NCBI GenBank assembly: GCA_016763955.1
Contig: JAESSU010000245.1
Coordinates: forward strand, 1 to 7,677
DNA length: 7,677 nucleotides
Direction: 5' to 3'
Source: Phycisphaeraceae bacterium
Lineage (GTDB): Bacteria; Planctomycetota; Phycisphaerae; Phycisphaerales; Phycisphaeraceae
Shown here piece by piece: positions 1-6,421 of this stretch. Positions within the stretch are counted from its first letter, which is position 1; each line of letters begins with the position of its first letter. Both the position numbers and the translations under genes were made by a program. The notes beneath the pieces are model-generated. The model did no database searches. It was not told the origin of the DNA and saw only the letters and a list, made by a program, of their open reading frames with translations.

Positions 1-432
1 CCCCCCCGGAAGCCCCGCCCCAGAAAGCTCCGAAAGTCCGCCCTCTGGTTCCCTTGGGTTTTCCTCACAAAAAAGTTTGTAAAGCAAGGTTGCCGTCGTC
101 CATTGTCCCGGACACAACACGCGGTCTGCTTGTTTAGGTTTGCGTGAAGCAAGCTCATCATTTGCAGCAAGTAGCAATGGCCCCACGCCATAGCCCAATG
201 CAGCCCCCACCGGTAAGACGCGATAATCCTTTGCCAACTTTAAGGCAGCATAAAAACTCACCTTCGCCACATCATAAACACCCGCTAAAGCGTGATCGTT
301 TAGTGCCTGAATATCTTCAAGCGAAAAGTCCATCGCAGGCACATCCGCAATCTGCCCATCAAGCAAGCCACCAAAGGTGTACGTATCATTAGGACATGTG
401 GAAATGCCAACTTTTAAGGGGGTCTTAATCAT
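1..432 (-). CDS. mqnD: 1,4-dihydroxy-6-naphthoate synthase MqnD, N-terminal part (runs off the left edge)
   Basis: Reading from ATG at 432 toward base 1 gives 144 open codons. Residues 8-17 read VGISTCPNDT, matching the start of the MqnD/periplasmic-binding-protein-like fold, followed by TFGGLL. LCPGQWTTATLLYKLF (about residues 102-117) matches the family's second ligand-binding segment. MqnD converts cyclic dehypoxanthinylfutalosine to 1,4-dihydroxy-6-naphthoate in futalosine-route menaquinone synthesis and is cytosolic. Family members are about 270-290 residues, so roughly half is present. The start overlaps the mqnB stop by 4 bases (ATGA), indicating translational coupling. The last 20 codons at the edge are unusually G-rich and fit the family poorly; they may contain sequence errors. 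Within the family MqnA is the main alternative, but the CPNDT motif favours MqnD. Confidence 0.88.
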   Translation of the reverse strand, partial: MIKTPLKVGISTCPNDTYTFGGLLDGQIADVPAMDFSLEDIQALNDHALAGVYDVAKVSFYAALKLAKDYRVLPVGAALGYGVGPLLLAANDELASRKPKQADRVLCPGQWTTATLLYKLFCEENPREPEGGLSELSGAGLPGG

Positions 433-1061
433 CTCAAAATCCTGTCCAGTGCGCTGTGAACAGCAAACCCCATTTTTTCAAATTCCCAATTTGAGTGATC
501 CCGGTCACCTGCCACATTACACACACCACGAACACTGGCAAAAGGAATCTCCAACATCGAACAAGCCAAAGAGACACTGTAGCCCTCCATCTCTTCGATG
601 AGCATCTGCCCAAACCAATCATGTCGATGAGTCGCTTCTTGCCTATCACCAGAAGCAGACATCACACTCAGCGCGTCCACCTGTTTAACACCCTCTAATT
701 CCGGCAACCATGATGCAGGAATATAATCTTGAGCATCAATCAAATCTCCGACCTTCGTTTGCGCGTAGCTGCGAATTTGCCCATCTTCGGTATAACCAAA
801 GCCATACTGATGAAATCCCCGGCAAATGACGACCTCGGAGACTTTCACCGTCTTAGGTTCATAAGTCCCAGCGAGTCCCGTTAACAAACACCGGTCAAAC
901 TTGTCCATCATTAGATGCCGCGTCGCATGAACCCCTGCCATCATCTGGCCTAAACCGCATTGAGCAATTACCACGTTAGGCCAGGGTGATTCGGGGATCT
1001 GTTCGACACCGAAAATCTGCTTTAAATCCATCCGTGTAGGGACCAGAAGCAATGTCTGCAT
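429..1061 (-). CDS. mqnB: Futalosine hydrolase MqnB
   Basis: The 210-residue product belongs to the PNP/MTA-SAH nucleosidase fold and should cleave hypoxanthine from futalosine in menaquinone synthesis. Seen: AQCGLGQMMAG (33-43, glycine-rich phosphate/ribose region), LTGLAGTY (60-67), SASGD (135-139), EEMEGYSVSLAC (156-167, with the Met-Glu pair that holds the ribose hydroxyls in nucleosidases) and VRGVCNVAGDRDHSNW (177-192), typical of the C-terminal active-site strand and helix. The start chosen is ATG at 1061, preceded by GGAG nine bases upstream. An in-frame ATG at 1118 would add 19 residues but lies nearer the upstream gene's stop and gives an N-terminus unlike the family, whereas MQTLLLVPT is a typical beta-strand opening. 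The gene follows the debranching-enzyme stop by 72 bases and overlaps mqnD by 4 bases. Its neighbour supports the futalosine assignment over 5'-methylthioadenosine nucleosidase. Confidence 0.9.
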   Translation of the reverse strand: MQTLLLVPTRMDLKQIFGVEQIPESPWPNVVIAQCGLGQMMAGVHATRHLMMDKFDRCLLTGLAGTYEPKTVKVSEVVICRGFHQYGFGYTEDGQIRSYAQTKVGDLIDAQDYIPASWLPELEGVKQVDALSVMSASGDRQEATHRHDWFGQMLIEEMEGYSVSLACSMLEIPFASVRGVCNVAGDRDHSNWEFEKMGFAVHSALDRILR

Positions 1062-1070
1062 AAAAATAAA

Positions 1071-1074
1071 CTCC
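1071..1074 (-). promoter_or_regulatory. Ribosome-binding site deciding the mqnB start
   Basis: GGAG on the minus strand lies 9 bases before ATG at 1061. It is the main reason for preferring this start over ATG at 1118. Confidence 0.6.
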
Positions 1075-1133
1075 ACGTAAAACGGCCTTAGCTTTTGCAT
1101 CGCGTTAGCTACCGGCAAGAAAGCTCACAAGGA

Positions 1134-3161
1134 TCACTGTTTTGATTTCCCAATCAAACACAGCACGCGCGTGACTTCCGCAACACTCCATGCCTGAGCC
1201 ATGCAACCCACCGGACGATGCGGCGACTGAGCTTCGTGAATTTCGTGCAACTGGCCAATGCCTTTTTCCTTCATAAAATTCAGCAGTGGCCTGATCGCGT
1301 CCATCGCTTCAATTCTAGCCTCATCACTGAATTTGCCCACCCGTAAAACAGCCTCGGCATAGGGGCCAATGAGCCACGGCCAGACGGTTCCCTGATGATA
1401 AGCTTTGTCACGGTGAAACTGCTCGCCGGTGTACTGGGCATGGTAGTGCGGATCCGTTTGGGGCAGTGTCCGCAGGCCATAACGTGTCAGTAACTGATCA
1501 CGCACTAAAGCGAGCACTTTTTTCTGCCTAACTTGGGGTAAGGGTGAGTATGGCAAGGAGGCTGCAAAAATCTGATTCGGTCGAATCGCACGATCCGCAT
1601 GTTCTTCATTACCTGCATCCGTGAGCCAGACATGGTCGCGTAGCGCATCGCGATCTTCATCCCAAAACGTTTTGACATACGCACGTTTGATGCGCTGAGT
1701 CAGTTTGGTGTAATGGCTCGATGCCTGTTTGTCGGTCTCTTTTAAGCGCAATGCCGTCTGCGCCAAACCGCAATACCATAGTGCATTGATCTCAACAGCC
1801 TTGCCTTGACGAGGTGTGAAAATTTCGTCATTACACTTGGCATCCATCCATGTCAGTTGCGTTCGTTCATTGCCCGCATAGATCATGCCATCACCGGCCA
1901 TTCGGACATCGCTGCCCGCACCGCGGATATAGCCTTCGATGATCTGACGAATCGCAGGAGCTAACCAGTCATTCCAACTGTCCGTATCTTCAGTCGCGTC
2001 CATGTACGCATGAGCAGCCTGAAGAAACCACAAGGCAGCATCGACACTGTTGTAATGGGCTGCGGACTCATCACTAGAATAGTCATCAAATCGGTTGGGA
2101 ACCAGTCCATCTTTGATCACTGAAGCAAAGGCCGCAAGCGTATCGCGTGCAGCATCATATCGGCCTGTACATAGCAATAAGCCCGGCAATGCGATAAACG
2201 TATCGCGTCCCCAGTCTGCAAACCACGGATAGCCTGCGAGAATCGTTTTGAGTGTCCGGTTGCCCACCGTGCGCTGCACCACAAAATCATCCGTGGCCAT
2301 CGCTAGCATCGCAGCGTCATCGCCAACTGATGCTTTGAGCATTTTTCTCATCGGCTTAAGATGCTGTTTACGTTTTCCTATTATTTGCGGGAACGGCCCT
2401 AGACTCACTTGAAGTTCAAACGTATTGACCTTGTCTGATTCAACATTCACAGTGAAATGTCCGGGCAGAAAATAATCTTCCATACATTCCTGGCCGCGTT
2501 CAGAGTCCATGGGATACCCGATGCCGTACCACCATTCACGCTTGGTGGTAAAATCACTGCCTGCGCAGGTCATATGCAGCGCGTTGTCATCACGATTAAC
2601 CACCACTGAATCACCGTTGGCAGTGATCTTAAACGCATCGACCTCTTTGCAAATAGCATGAAAATCTCGCATGGTGATCATCGGATGCAAGTCTAGCTTC
2701 GCAGATTCACCTGATGCAAGTCCCGCAACCGTATAGCGAATCGTTGCAGCTTGCTCATTGTGATGCAGTTCTAATTCACGAATCAATTGGATGTGATTGA
2801 ACATATAAGTCCAACTCACCGTCAGCCCGCGATCAAATCGCCGAAGCATGGCATGGCCATCAGGGTTAGGCAGCCAATGGCCCTCTTTCTGATGAAAGTA
2901 ACAGCTTGTAAATTGAATCGACCGCGTCCCCGTGACACTGGTCAGTCGCAGGTTCTCAAACATCTGATTCACCGCCACGATTCGCCCCACCGGCGGATGC
3001 GTCGTAGGCACAAATAAGCCGTGATAGCGTCTTGCATTGATCCCAGGCAGCGTTCCCATTGAGTAAGCACCGGTACCATTGGTCAAAAGCCATTCACGGT
3101 GCGAATGCTCTAATTCGTCCCCTGCCAAGCTCACGTTATGCGTATGCCAGTTCTTATCCAT
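1134..3161 (-). CDS. Amylo-alpha-1,6-glucosidase (bacterial glycogen-debranching enzyme, GDE_N/GDE_C type)
   Basis: The protein of about 675 residues has the two-domain layout of bacterial debranching enzymes. The N-terminal GDE_N domain opens with EWLLTNGTGAYSMGT and INARRYHGL (about residues 23-49). The C-terminal (alpha/alpha)6-barrel GDE_C domain shows PWFADWGRDTFIALPG (about 312-327), LTWMDAK (436-442), AVEINALWY (455-463), RPNQIFAASLPYS (527-539), YGLRTL (561-566) and HQGTVWPWLIGPYAEA (589-604). WGRD and the TWMDAK region carry the acidic residues expected at the active site. It should hydrolyse alpha-1,6 branch stubs of glycogen in the cytosol. Length is normal for the family and no signal peptide is visible. 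ATG at 3161 is preferred; GTG at 3167, two codons upstream in frame, is possible, and neither has a strong Shine-Dalgarno. It is co-oriented with mqnB downstream, with no obvious terminator between them, although no functional link is known. Confidence 0.93.
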   Translation of the reverse strand: MDKNWHTHNVSLAGDELEHSHREWLLTNGTGAYSMGTLPGINARRYHGLFVPTTHPPVGRIVAVNQMFENLRLTSVTGTRSIQFTSCYFHQKEGHWLPNPDGHAMLRRFDRGLTVSWTYMFNHIQLIRELELHHNEQAATIRYTVAGLASGESAKLDLHPMITMRDFHAICKEVDAFKITANGDSVVVNRDDNALHMTCAGSDFTTKREWWYGIGYPMDSERGQECMEDYFLPGHFTVNVESDKVNTFELQVSLGPFPQIIGKRKQHLKPMRKMLKASVGDDAAMLAMATDDFVVQRTVGNRTLKTILAGYPWFADWGRDTFIALPGLLLCTGRYDAARDTLAAFASVIKDGLVPNRFDDYSSDESAAHYNSVDAALWFLQAAHAYMDATEDTDSWNDWLAPAIRQIIEGYIRGAGSDVRMAGDGMIYAGNERTQLTWMDAKCNDEIFTPRQGKAVEINALWYCGLAQTALRLKETDKQASSHYTKLTQRIKRAYVKTFWDEDRDALRDHVWLTDAGNEEHADRAIRPNQIFAASLPYSPLPQVRQKKVLALVRDQLLTRYGLRTLPQTDPHYHAQYTGEQFHRDKAYHQGTVWPWLIGPYAEAVLRVGKFSDEARIEAMDAIRPLLNFMKEKGIGQLHEIHEAQSPHRPVGCMAQAWSVAEVTRVLCLIGKSKQ

Positions 3162-3260
3162 ATGCACACTTTACCAAGCCTTGAGATTTTAAGTAATGAC
3201 ACTGACATTTCAATGCTGTTTATGGCTAAAAATATGCAGAACCCCAGAGCAATCTTTTTC

Positions 3261-3374
3261 AACCGCAAAGCCCCAGAGGACACAGAGTTTAAACAAGAGA
3301 GCGCATATTAAAAACAAAGAATAACCTCGGGCTTTCGGGCCTCAGCGTTCTTTGTGTCTCCGGAGTTTATGACC
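3261..3374. repeat. Degenerate intergenic repeat with CACAGAG-like arms
   Basis: The left arm (3261-3287) begins AACCGCAAAG and ends GGACACAGAG. The right arm (3341-3374) contains TTCTTTGTGTCTCCGGAG, roughly its reverse complement. The arms form an imperfect palindrome about 110 bases long in the gap between the HD-GYP and debranching-enzyme genes. Similar ACCnCAnAGnnCACAGAG strings recur in intergenic DNA of many environmental bacteria; that statement is recollection, and family membership here is inference. The rest of the 3162-3400 gap shows no gene. Confidence 0.5.
3308..3355 (-). terminator. Possible intrinsic terminator of the HD-GYP gene
   Basis: On the minus strand, ACAAAGAA (3355-3348) pairs perfectly with TTCTTTGT (3321-3314), and a short T-rich run follows. 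The 26-base interior can form only a small GGC/GCC stem. It lies 46 bases past the HD-GYP stop codon. The stem is AT-rich, so termination may be weak; the pairing may instead simply reflect the surrounding repeat. Confidence 0.35.
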
Positions 3375-3400
3375 GTTTTGATTTTCCAAAAATATCGAAT

Positions 3401-4642
3401 TTAAGGAACAGACGCTTGAAAAGCAGTCTTGGGGTATTGGCCCCTTGATGCAGCGGGCGTTTTTCCCGAGGTGCTATAAAGGTAAGCAAGTGGTTCGTTA
3501 CCAAAACGAGTAAATCGCAACCCCGGCTTACTGCTAATATTAAACGGCTTAGTCAGTTGCTCAACAGGAATCCGCTTGTTCTGTTGATCGAATGCAACAA
3601 TCACAAAGGGATCAAAAGCATCCTGATTATTGTACTTCACAACGATAGCATACCTGCCATCATTGAGCATGAGCTTCGAGCCAATCGGAAACGGCTGAAT
3701 CATTCCCCGAAACACCTTCATGAGTAGCGGATCGTAAAACTGCCGATATGACCCTAGCGACATTTCCCATAATGCTTTAGCGGGTGTCTTGGCTTTTTGG
3801 AAAACACGATCAGCAGTCGCCGCATCGTATGAATCACAAATGCGAACGATGCGCGAAAAAATATGCAATTTCTCGGAAGGAATCCCACGTGGATAACCAT
3901 TGCCATCATAATTTTCGTGATGCGTGCGAACGATCATCCGAGCGGTGGCACTGATACTGTCAGGCAGCATCTCTGCACCCACATTAGGATGGTCATAAAC
4001 CATCTCTTTTTCTTCAGCGGAAAGTTCGCCTTCTTTTTCAAAAATACTGCGAATCGGATACATCCCCAGATCCATAAACATCGCACCAAGGCCCAGTGGT
4101 TTAAGATCCATCGCATGGTCAGCCGTTAAATCTCTAGCCGCTGTCTGACGAGTTCGTTCTTTAATCACATAGTCTTTAACCGCGTTACCCAGAACCAAAC
4201 TCAGGTAAAAAACATTACCCGTATGTTCCGAAAGATAGCCATCAGAATCCAGACTCCGACTAATCAGTGCAGAGGAAACCGGGTTGTCCCGGATGTATTG
4301 CATCACGTCATTAACCGAGTCAGCCATGCCTTTGAAATTAATTTTAGAAGCATCCGTGCGATTGTTAAATCGATCCTTCACATGCTCCATCGCCTTGACG
4401 ATTTTTTTCTGAGCTTCCTTGGCAATCGTCCGTTCGGCCTTGTCATCTTCAAAGTCAATGACCTCATCAAGCACCGGGTCACCCACCGTCAAGCCCACAT
4501 TAGGAAACCGCCGACGCACAGCCGCAATATCTCTAGCTGTGAGAATCTTCCCAGCGGGGAGCATCACAAGCCCATTAAACATCAGCGAGTCGCCTAAGCG
4601 CATCCCCTCTTGTAATTCATCTGTGCGTAATACTAAAGGCAT
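3401..4642 (-). CDS. HD-GYP domain protein with a degenerate HD motif
   Basis: The 413-residue cytosolic protein has a DUF3391-like N-terminus (LQEGMRLGDSL, then LPAGKILTARDI, residues 10-40), an HD-GYP domain (about 135-300) and a C-terminal extension (IGSKLMLNDGRYAIVV, 320-335) common in this class. HD-GYP enzymes hydrolyse cyclic di-GMP at a metal centre. Visible ligands are H140, D191, H218, H241-H242 and D270, with HHENYDGNGYPRG at 241-253 intact. The first histidine of the HD pair is methionine (M190; the segment reads FMDLGM where HDIGK is usual), and the lysine after the glycine is also methionine. Activity may therefore be altered or lost, leaving a binding or scaffold role; this is inference. 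ATG at 4642 has AGAGGAA nine bases upstream (4651-4657). The gene is co-oriented with the broken PilZ gene 240 bases upstream. Confidence 0.88.
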   Translation of the reverse strand: MPLVLRTDELQEGMRLGDSLMFNGLVMLPAGKILTARDIAAVRRRFPNVGLTVGDPVLDEVIDFEDDKAERTIAKEAQKKIVKAMEHVKDRFNNRTDASKINFKGMADSVNDVMQYIRDNPVSSALISRSLDSDGYLSEHTGNVFYLSLVLGNAVKDYVIKERTRQTAARDLTADHAMDLKPLGLGAMFMDLGMYPIRSIFEKEGELSAEEKEMVYDHPNVGAEMLPDSISATARMIVRTHHENYDGNGYPRGIPSEKLHIFSRIVRICDSYDAATADRVFQKAKTPAKALWEMSLGSYRQFYDPLLMKVFRGMIQPFPIGSKLMLNDGRYAIVVKYNNQDAFDPFVIVAFDQQNKRIPVEQLTKPFNISSKPGLRFTRFGNEPLAYLYSTSGKTPAASRGQYPKTAFQASVP

Positions 4643-4685
4643 ACTGATATTTCCTCTGTAACCCCTACATGTTAATCTTTATATC

Positions 4686-4699
4686 GGCTCAAATGAGCC
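4686..4699. promoter_or_regulatory. Perfect palindrome GGCTCA-AA-TGAGCC
   Basis: Six-base arms with a two-base centre lie 43 bases before the HD-GYP start codon. No T-run follows on either strand, so it is not an obvious terminator. It could be an operator or a small leader hairpin. Function unknown. Confidence 0.35.
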
Positions 4700-4737
4700 A
4701 TGAATTGACCACTAAATGGTAGTCATACCGGAATTCC

Positions 4738-4841
4738 TATACCTATCGGGTATTATTTTGACCGCGTCGAAAACGCTTTAGAAGCCTAGAACAAGCTTCG
4801 GGGAGGGGGCCAAGTACACAAGTAACCAGACAAGTTCATTG
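4738..4841 (+). repeat. Direct repeat, copy A (left of the PilZ gene)
   Basis: The core 4738-4787 matches 5401-5450 at 42 of 50 positions, and seven of the eight differences are transitions. The tail 4811-4841 matches 5463-5493 at 25 of 31 positions, ending in the identical 12-mer ACAAGTTCATTG. The middle is 11 bases longer here than in copy B. The core contains a 15-base dyad, ATACCT-ATC-GGGTAT, with one T-G wobble. No gene is recognised in it. Confidence 0.85.
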
Positions 4842-4852
4842 CCAGTTGGCAA
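4839..4852. promoter_or_regulatory. Perfect palindrome TTGCCA-GT-TGGCAA
   Basis: Six-base arms with a two-base centre lie 30 bases past the PilZ stop and touch the right end of repeat copy A. On the minus strand no T-run follows, so it is a poor terminator for PilZ. On the plus strand the bases CAATC and then an A-run follow. It may be an operator-like site; function unknown. Confidence 0.3.
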
Positions 4853-4882
4853 CAATCAAAAAAACTTGGCTTAATAAACTAA

Positions 4883-5253
4883 TTACGAATCCAAATAGGT
4901 GGTTTGATCTGAACGCTGGACAAACTGAACACCGATTTTGTAATACACGCCTTTGTGAGACCTGCAATACTTTACGCGTCCTATAACATATTGGTCATTC
5001 TCCATGCTGGATATAAAAGCAAGAATAATTGCATTGCGCTCAAGGGGGTTTTTGTACAAAAAGCTGAGGCCTCCAGTACTCAAATCCATTGCGCCACAAT
5101 TTCCTCAGCCAAAAACTGCTTTGTCGCATTGCTCTTCTGGATGCGTATTTTAATCTTGCTGCTCCCGTCAAAACGCGTGCTTTTACGTTTACTATCAAAT
5201 ATTTTCGCTGCATCAAAAATATTTCCAGAGCTTGCGTTTGTTTGTAAAGACAT
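4883..5253 (-). pseudogene. PilZ domain protein gene, split by a frameshift
   Basis: ATG at 5253 has AAGG seven bases upstream and opens a 57-residue frame (5253-5080) containing RKSTRF at residues 23-28, the RxxxR cyclic-di-GMP motif of PilZ. That frame stops at TGA (5082-5080). A second frame (5089-4883) begins MDLSTGGLSFLY, the DxSxxG motif, and ends with GRVKYCRSH and YYKIGVQFV, the usual PilZ last strands. Joined, the product would be about 123 residues, normal for a single-domain PilZ. The frames can only be joined between 5107 and 5080; one extra base there restores one reading frame. Candidate places are the AAA run (5102-5100 on the minus strand) or the CAATGG region. It could be a real mutation, an assembly error or, less likely, two coupled ORFs. 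It would have bound cyclic di-GMP; it lies upstream of and co-oriented with the HD-GYP gene. Confidence 0.8.
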
Positions 5254-5400
5254 AAATAAACCTTAAACAGCGAATGACATATTGAACAACTCTGGCGGGA
5301 AATAACGTGTTAGGCCGTCATAAAAAAAAGAATCTTTGTTACAATAAGTTGCTATCGGCACTATCGATTCCAAAGTTATTCTGGAGAAAGTCGATCTATT

Positions 5401-5493
5401 TATACCCATCGGGTATCATTTTGACCGCGCCAAAAACACTTTGGAGTCCTCAAGCCAGTCGCCACGTACAAAAACAACAGGACAAGTTCATTG
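5401..5493 (+). repeat. Direct repeat, copy B (thiL leader)
   Basis: This is the partner of 4738-4841. Its core has a perfect dyad, ATACCC-ATC-GGGTAT (5402-5416), and a second hairpin, CCAAA-AACAC-TTTGG (5430-5444). It ends with ACAAGTTCATTG (5482-5493), three bases before the thiL Shine-Dalgarno, so it forms part of the thiL leader. The remainder of the 5254-5507 divergent gap shows no gene or clear promoter. Confidence 0.85.
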
Positions 5494-5495
5494 AT

Positions 5496-5501
5496 GAGGG
5501 G
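5496..5501 (+). promoter_or_regulatory. Ribosome-binding site deciding the thiL start
   Basis: GAGGGG lies six bases before ATG at 5508. This fixes the thiL start there; the same frame is open back to an ATG at 5307, but those 67 codons cover repeat copy B and do not resemble ThiL. Confidence 0.75.
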
Positions 5502-5507
5502 TATAAC

Positions 5508-6416
5508 ATGCGTGAATTTGAACTTCTCAATCATATTTACCGGTCCAACAACCAGCTACCTGACAGTGTCACCATTGCGCCAGGTGATGACATGGCTGCG
5601 ATTACTATTAATGACTCACAGGTTCTTACTGCGGTGGATCAACTTATTGATCAGGTGCATGTGAATTTAAAAACCACGTCCCTTAAAAAAGTCGGCCGCA
5701 AGGCTGTGACACGAAATTTATCTGACATCGCGGCAATGGCTGCCAAACCTTTAGCAGCATTAGCCACCGCTGCCCTACCGCGTGATTTTGGCCAAGACCG
5801 ATGCGATGAACTTTTTGCTGCGATGCGAGACACCGCAAGCAGCTATGATTGCCCGCTGATCGGCGGAGACATGTCGATCTGGGATGGCCCGCTACATCTC
5901 ACTGTCACTGTCCTAGCGATCCCCGATGGCATTGAGCCTGTCCGACGATCCGGCGGGAAAGTCGGCGATGTCATCTGCGTCACCGGCAAGCTAGGCAAAA
6001 GTTATCCCACCGGCCATCATCTTGATTTTCAACCGCGTCTTAAAATCGCACGAGCGTTAGCCAACTATCCAGCCACTCGCCCGCACTGCATGATTGACCT
6101 CTCAGATGGCCTAGCCCGTGATCTGGGGCATCTCTGTGAGATGAGCAATGTTAGTGCGGTGATTGATGCAGATAAGCTGCCCTGCCGCGACCACGCAACT
6201 TGGCAGCAAGCGGTCGGTGATGGTGAAGATTACGAGTTACTGTTTGCCATGGATCATGCCGCGATTGGGTCCCCCGGAGGCTGGGATGCCTTGGGGGTTG
6301 CGATTACCGTGATTGGCAAAATGGTCGCCTGTGAAAACAACACCCCAGCCGCTATATTACGGCTTAATGACGGCAGCATGATTGATCTTAAAGACAGAGG
6401 ATGGGAACACCACTAA
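5508..6416 (+). CDS. thiL: Thiamine-monophosphate kinase ThiL
   Basis: The 302-residue product phosphorylates thiamine monophosphate to thiamine diphosphate with ATP, the last step of the pathway, in the cytosol. It has the two-domain PurM/AIR-synthase-like fold. Seen: APGDDMAAI (24-32, Mg-binding GDD), TAVDQLID with H51 following (41-51, the D-x-L-x-x-x-x-H block), NLSDIAAMAAKP (70-81), GGD (119-121), VTGKLG (158-163), IDLSDGLARDL (196-206), GEDYELLF (239-246) and a typical GWEHH C-terminus. Length is close to the usual 310-330. The start at 5508 is supported by GAGGGG six bases upstream. tsaE starts 5 bases past the stop, so the two are probably one transcript. No TPP riboswitch is apparent in the leader. 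Confidence 0.95.
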   Translation: MREFELLNHIYRSNNQLPDSVTIAPGDDMAAITINDSQVLTAVDQLIDQVHVNLKTTSLKKVGRKAVTRNLSDIAAMAAKPLAALATAALPRDFGQDRCDELFAAMRDTASSYDCPLIGGDMSIWDGPLHLTVTVLAIPDGIEPVRRSGGKVGDVICVTGKLGKSYPTGHHLDFQPRLKIARALANYPATRPHCMIDLSDGLARDLGHLCEMSNVSAVIDADKLPCRDHATWQQAVGDGEDYELLFAMDHAAIGSPGGWDALGVAITVIGKMVACENNTPAAILRLNDGSMIDLKDRGWEHH

Positions 6417-6421
6417 CCGCC

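Noticed and set aside
1062..1118. Longer mqnB starting at ATG 1118
   Set aside because: The shorter start has a GGAG at good spacing and gives a family-like N-terminus.
3261..3374. CRISPR array or tRNA in the intergenic repeat region
   Set aside because: There are no regularly spaced identical repeats with unique spacers and no cloverleaf with a TTC-like arm.
4223..4597. 124-codon plus-strand ORF opposite the HD-GYP gene
   Set aside because: It lies wholly antisense to a well-supported gene and its product matches no recognisable pattern.
4739..4786. Repeat cores as remnants of a protein gene (one frame gives IPIGYxFDRxxNxLE in both copies)
   Set aside because: Only three of the eight base differences fall at third codon positions, no more than chance, and the frame soon stops in both copies.
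5080..5107. Programmed -1 frameshifting in PilZ
   Set aside because: No X-XXY-YYZ slippery heptamer lies inside the only interval where the frames can be joined. The TTTTTG upstream would lead into a stop.
5307..5507. In-frame N-terminal extension of thiL starting at ATG 5307
   Set aside because: The 67 extra residues do not resemble ThiL, they cover a non-coding direct repeat, and a good Shine-Dalgarno precedes ATG 5508.
5254..5507. TPP riboswitch in the thiL leader
   Set aside because: The conserved CTGAGA and ACCTGATC-type segments of the THI-box are not apparent by eye.
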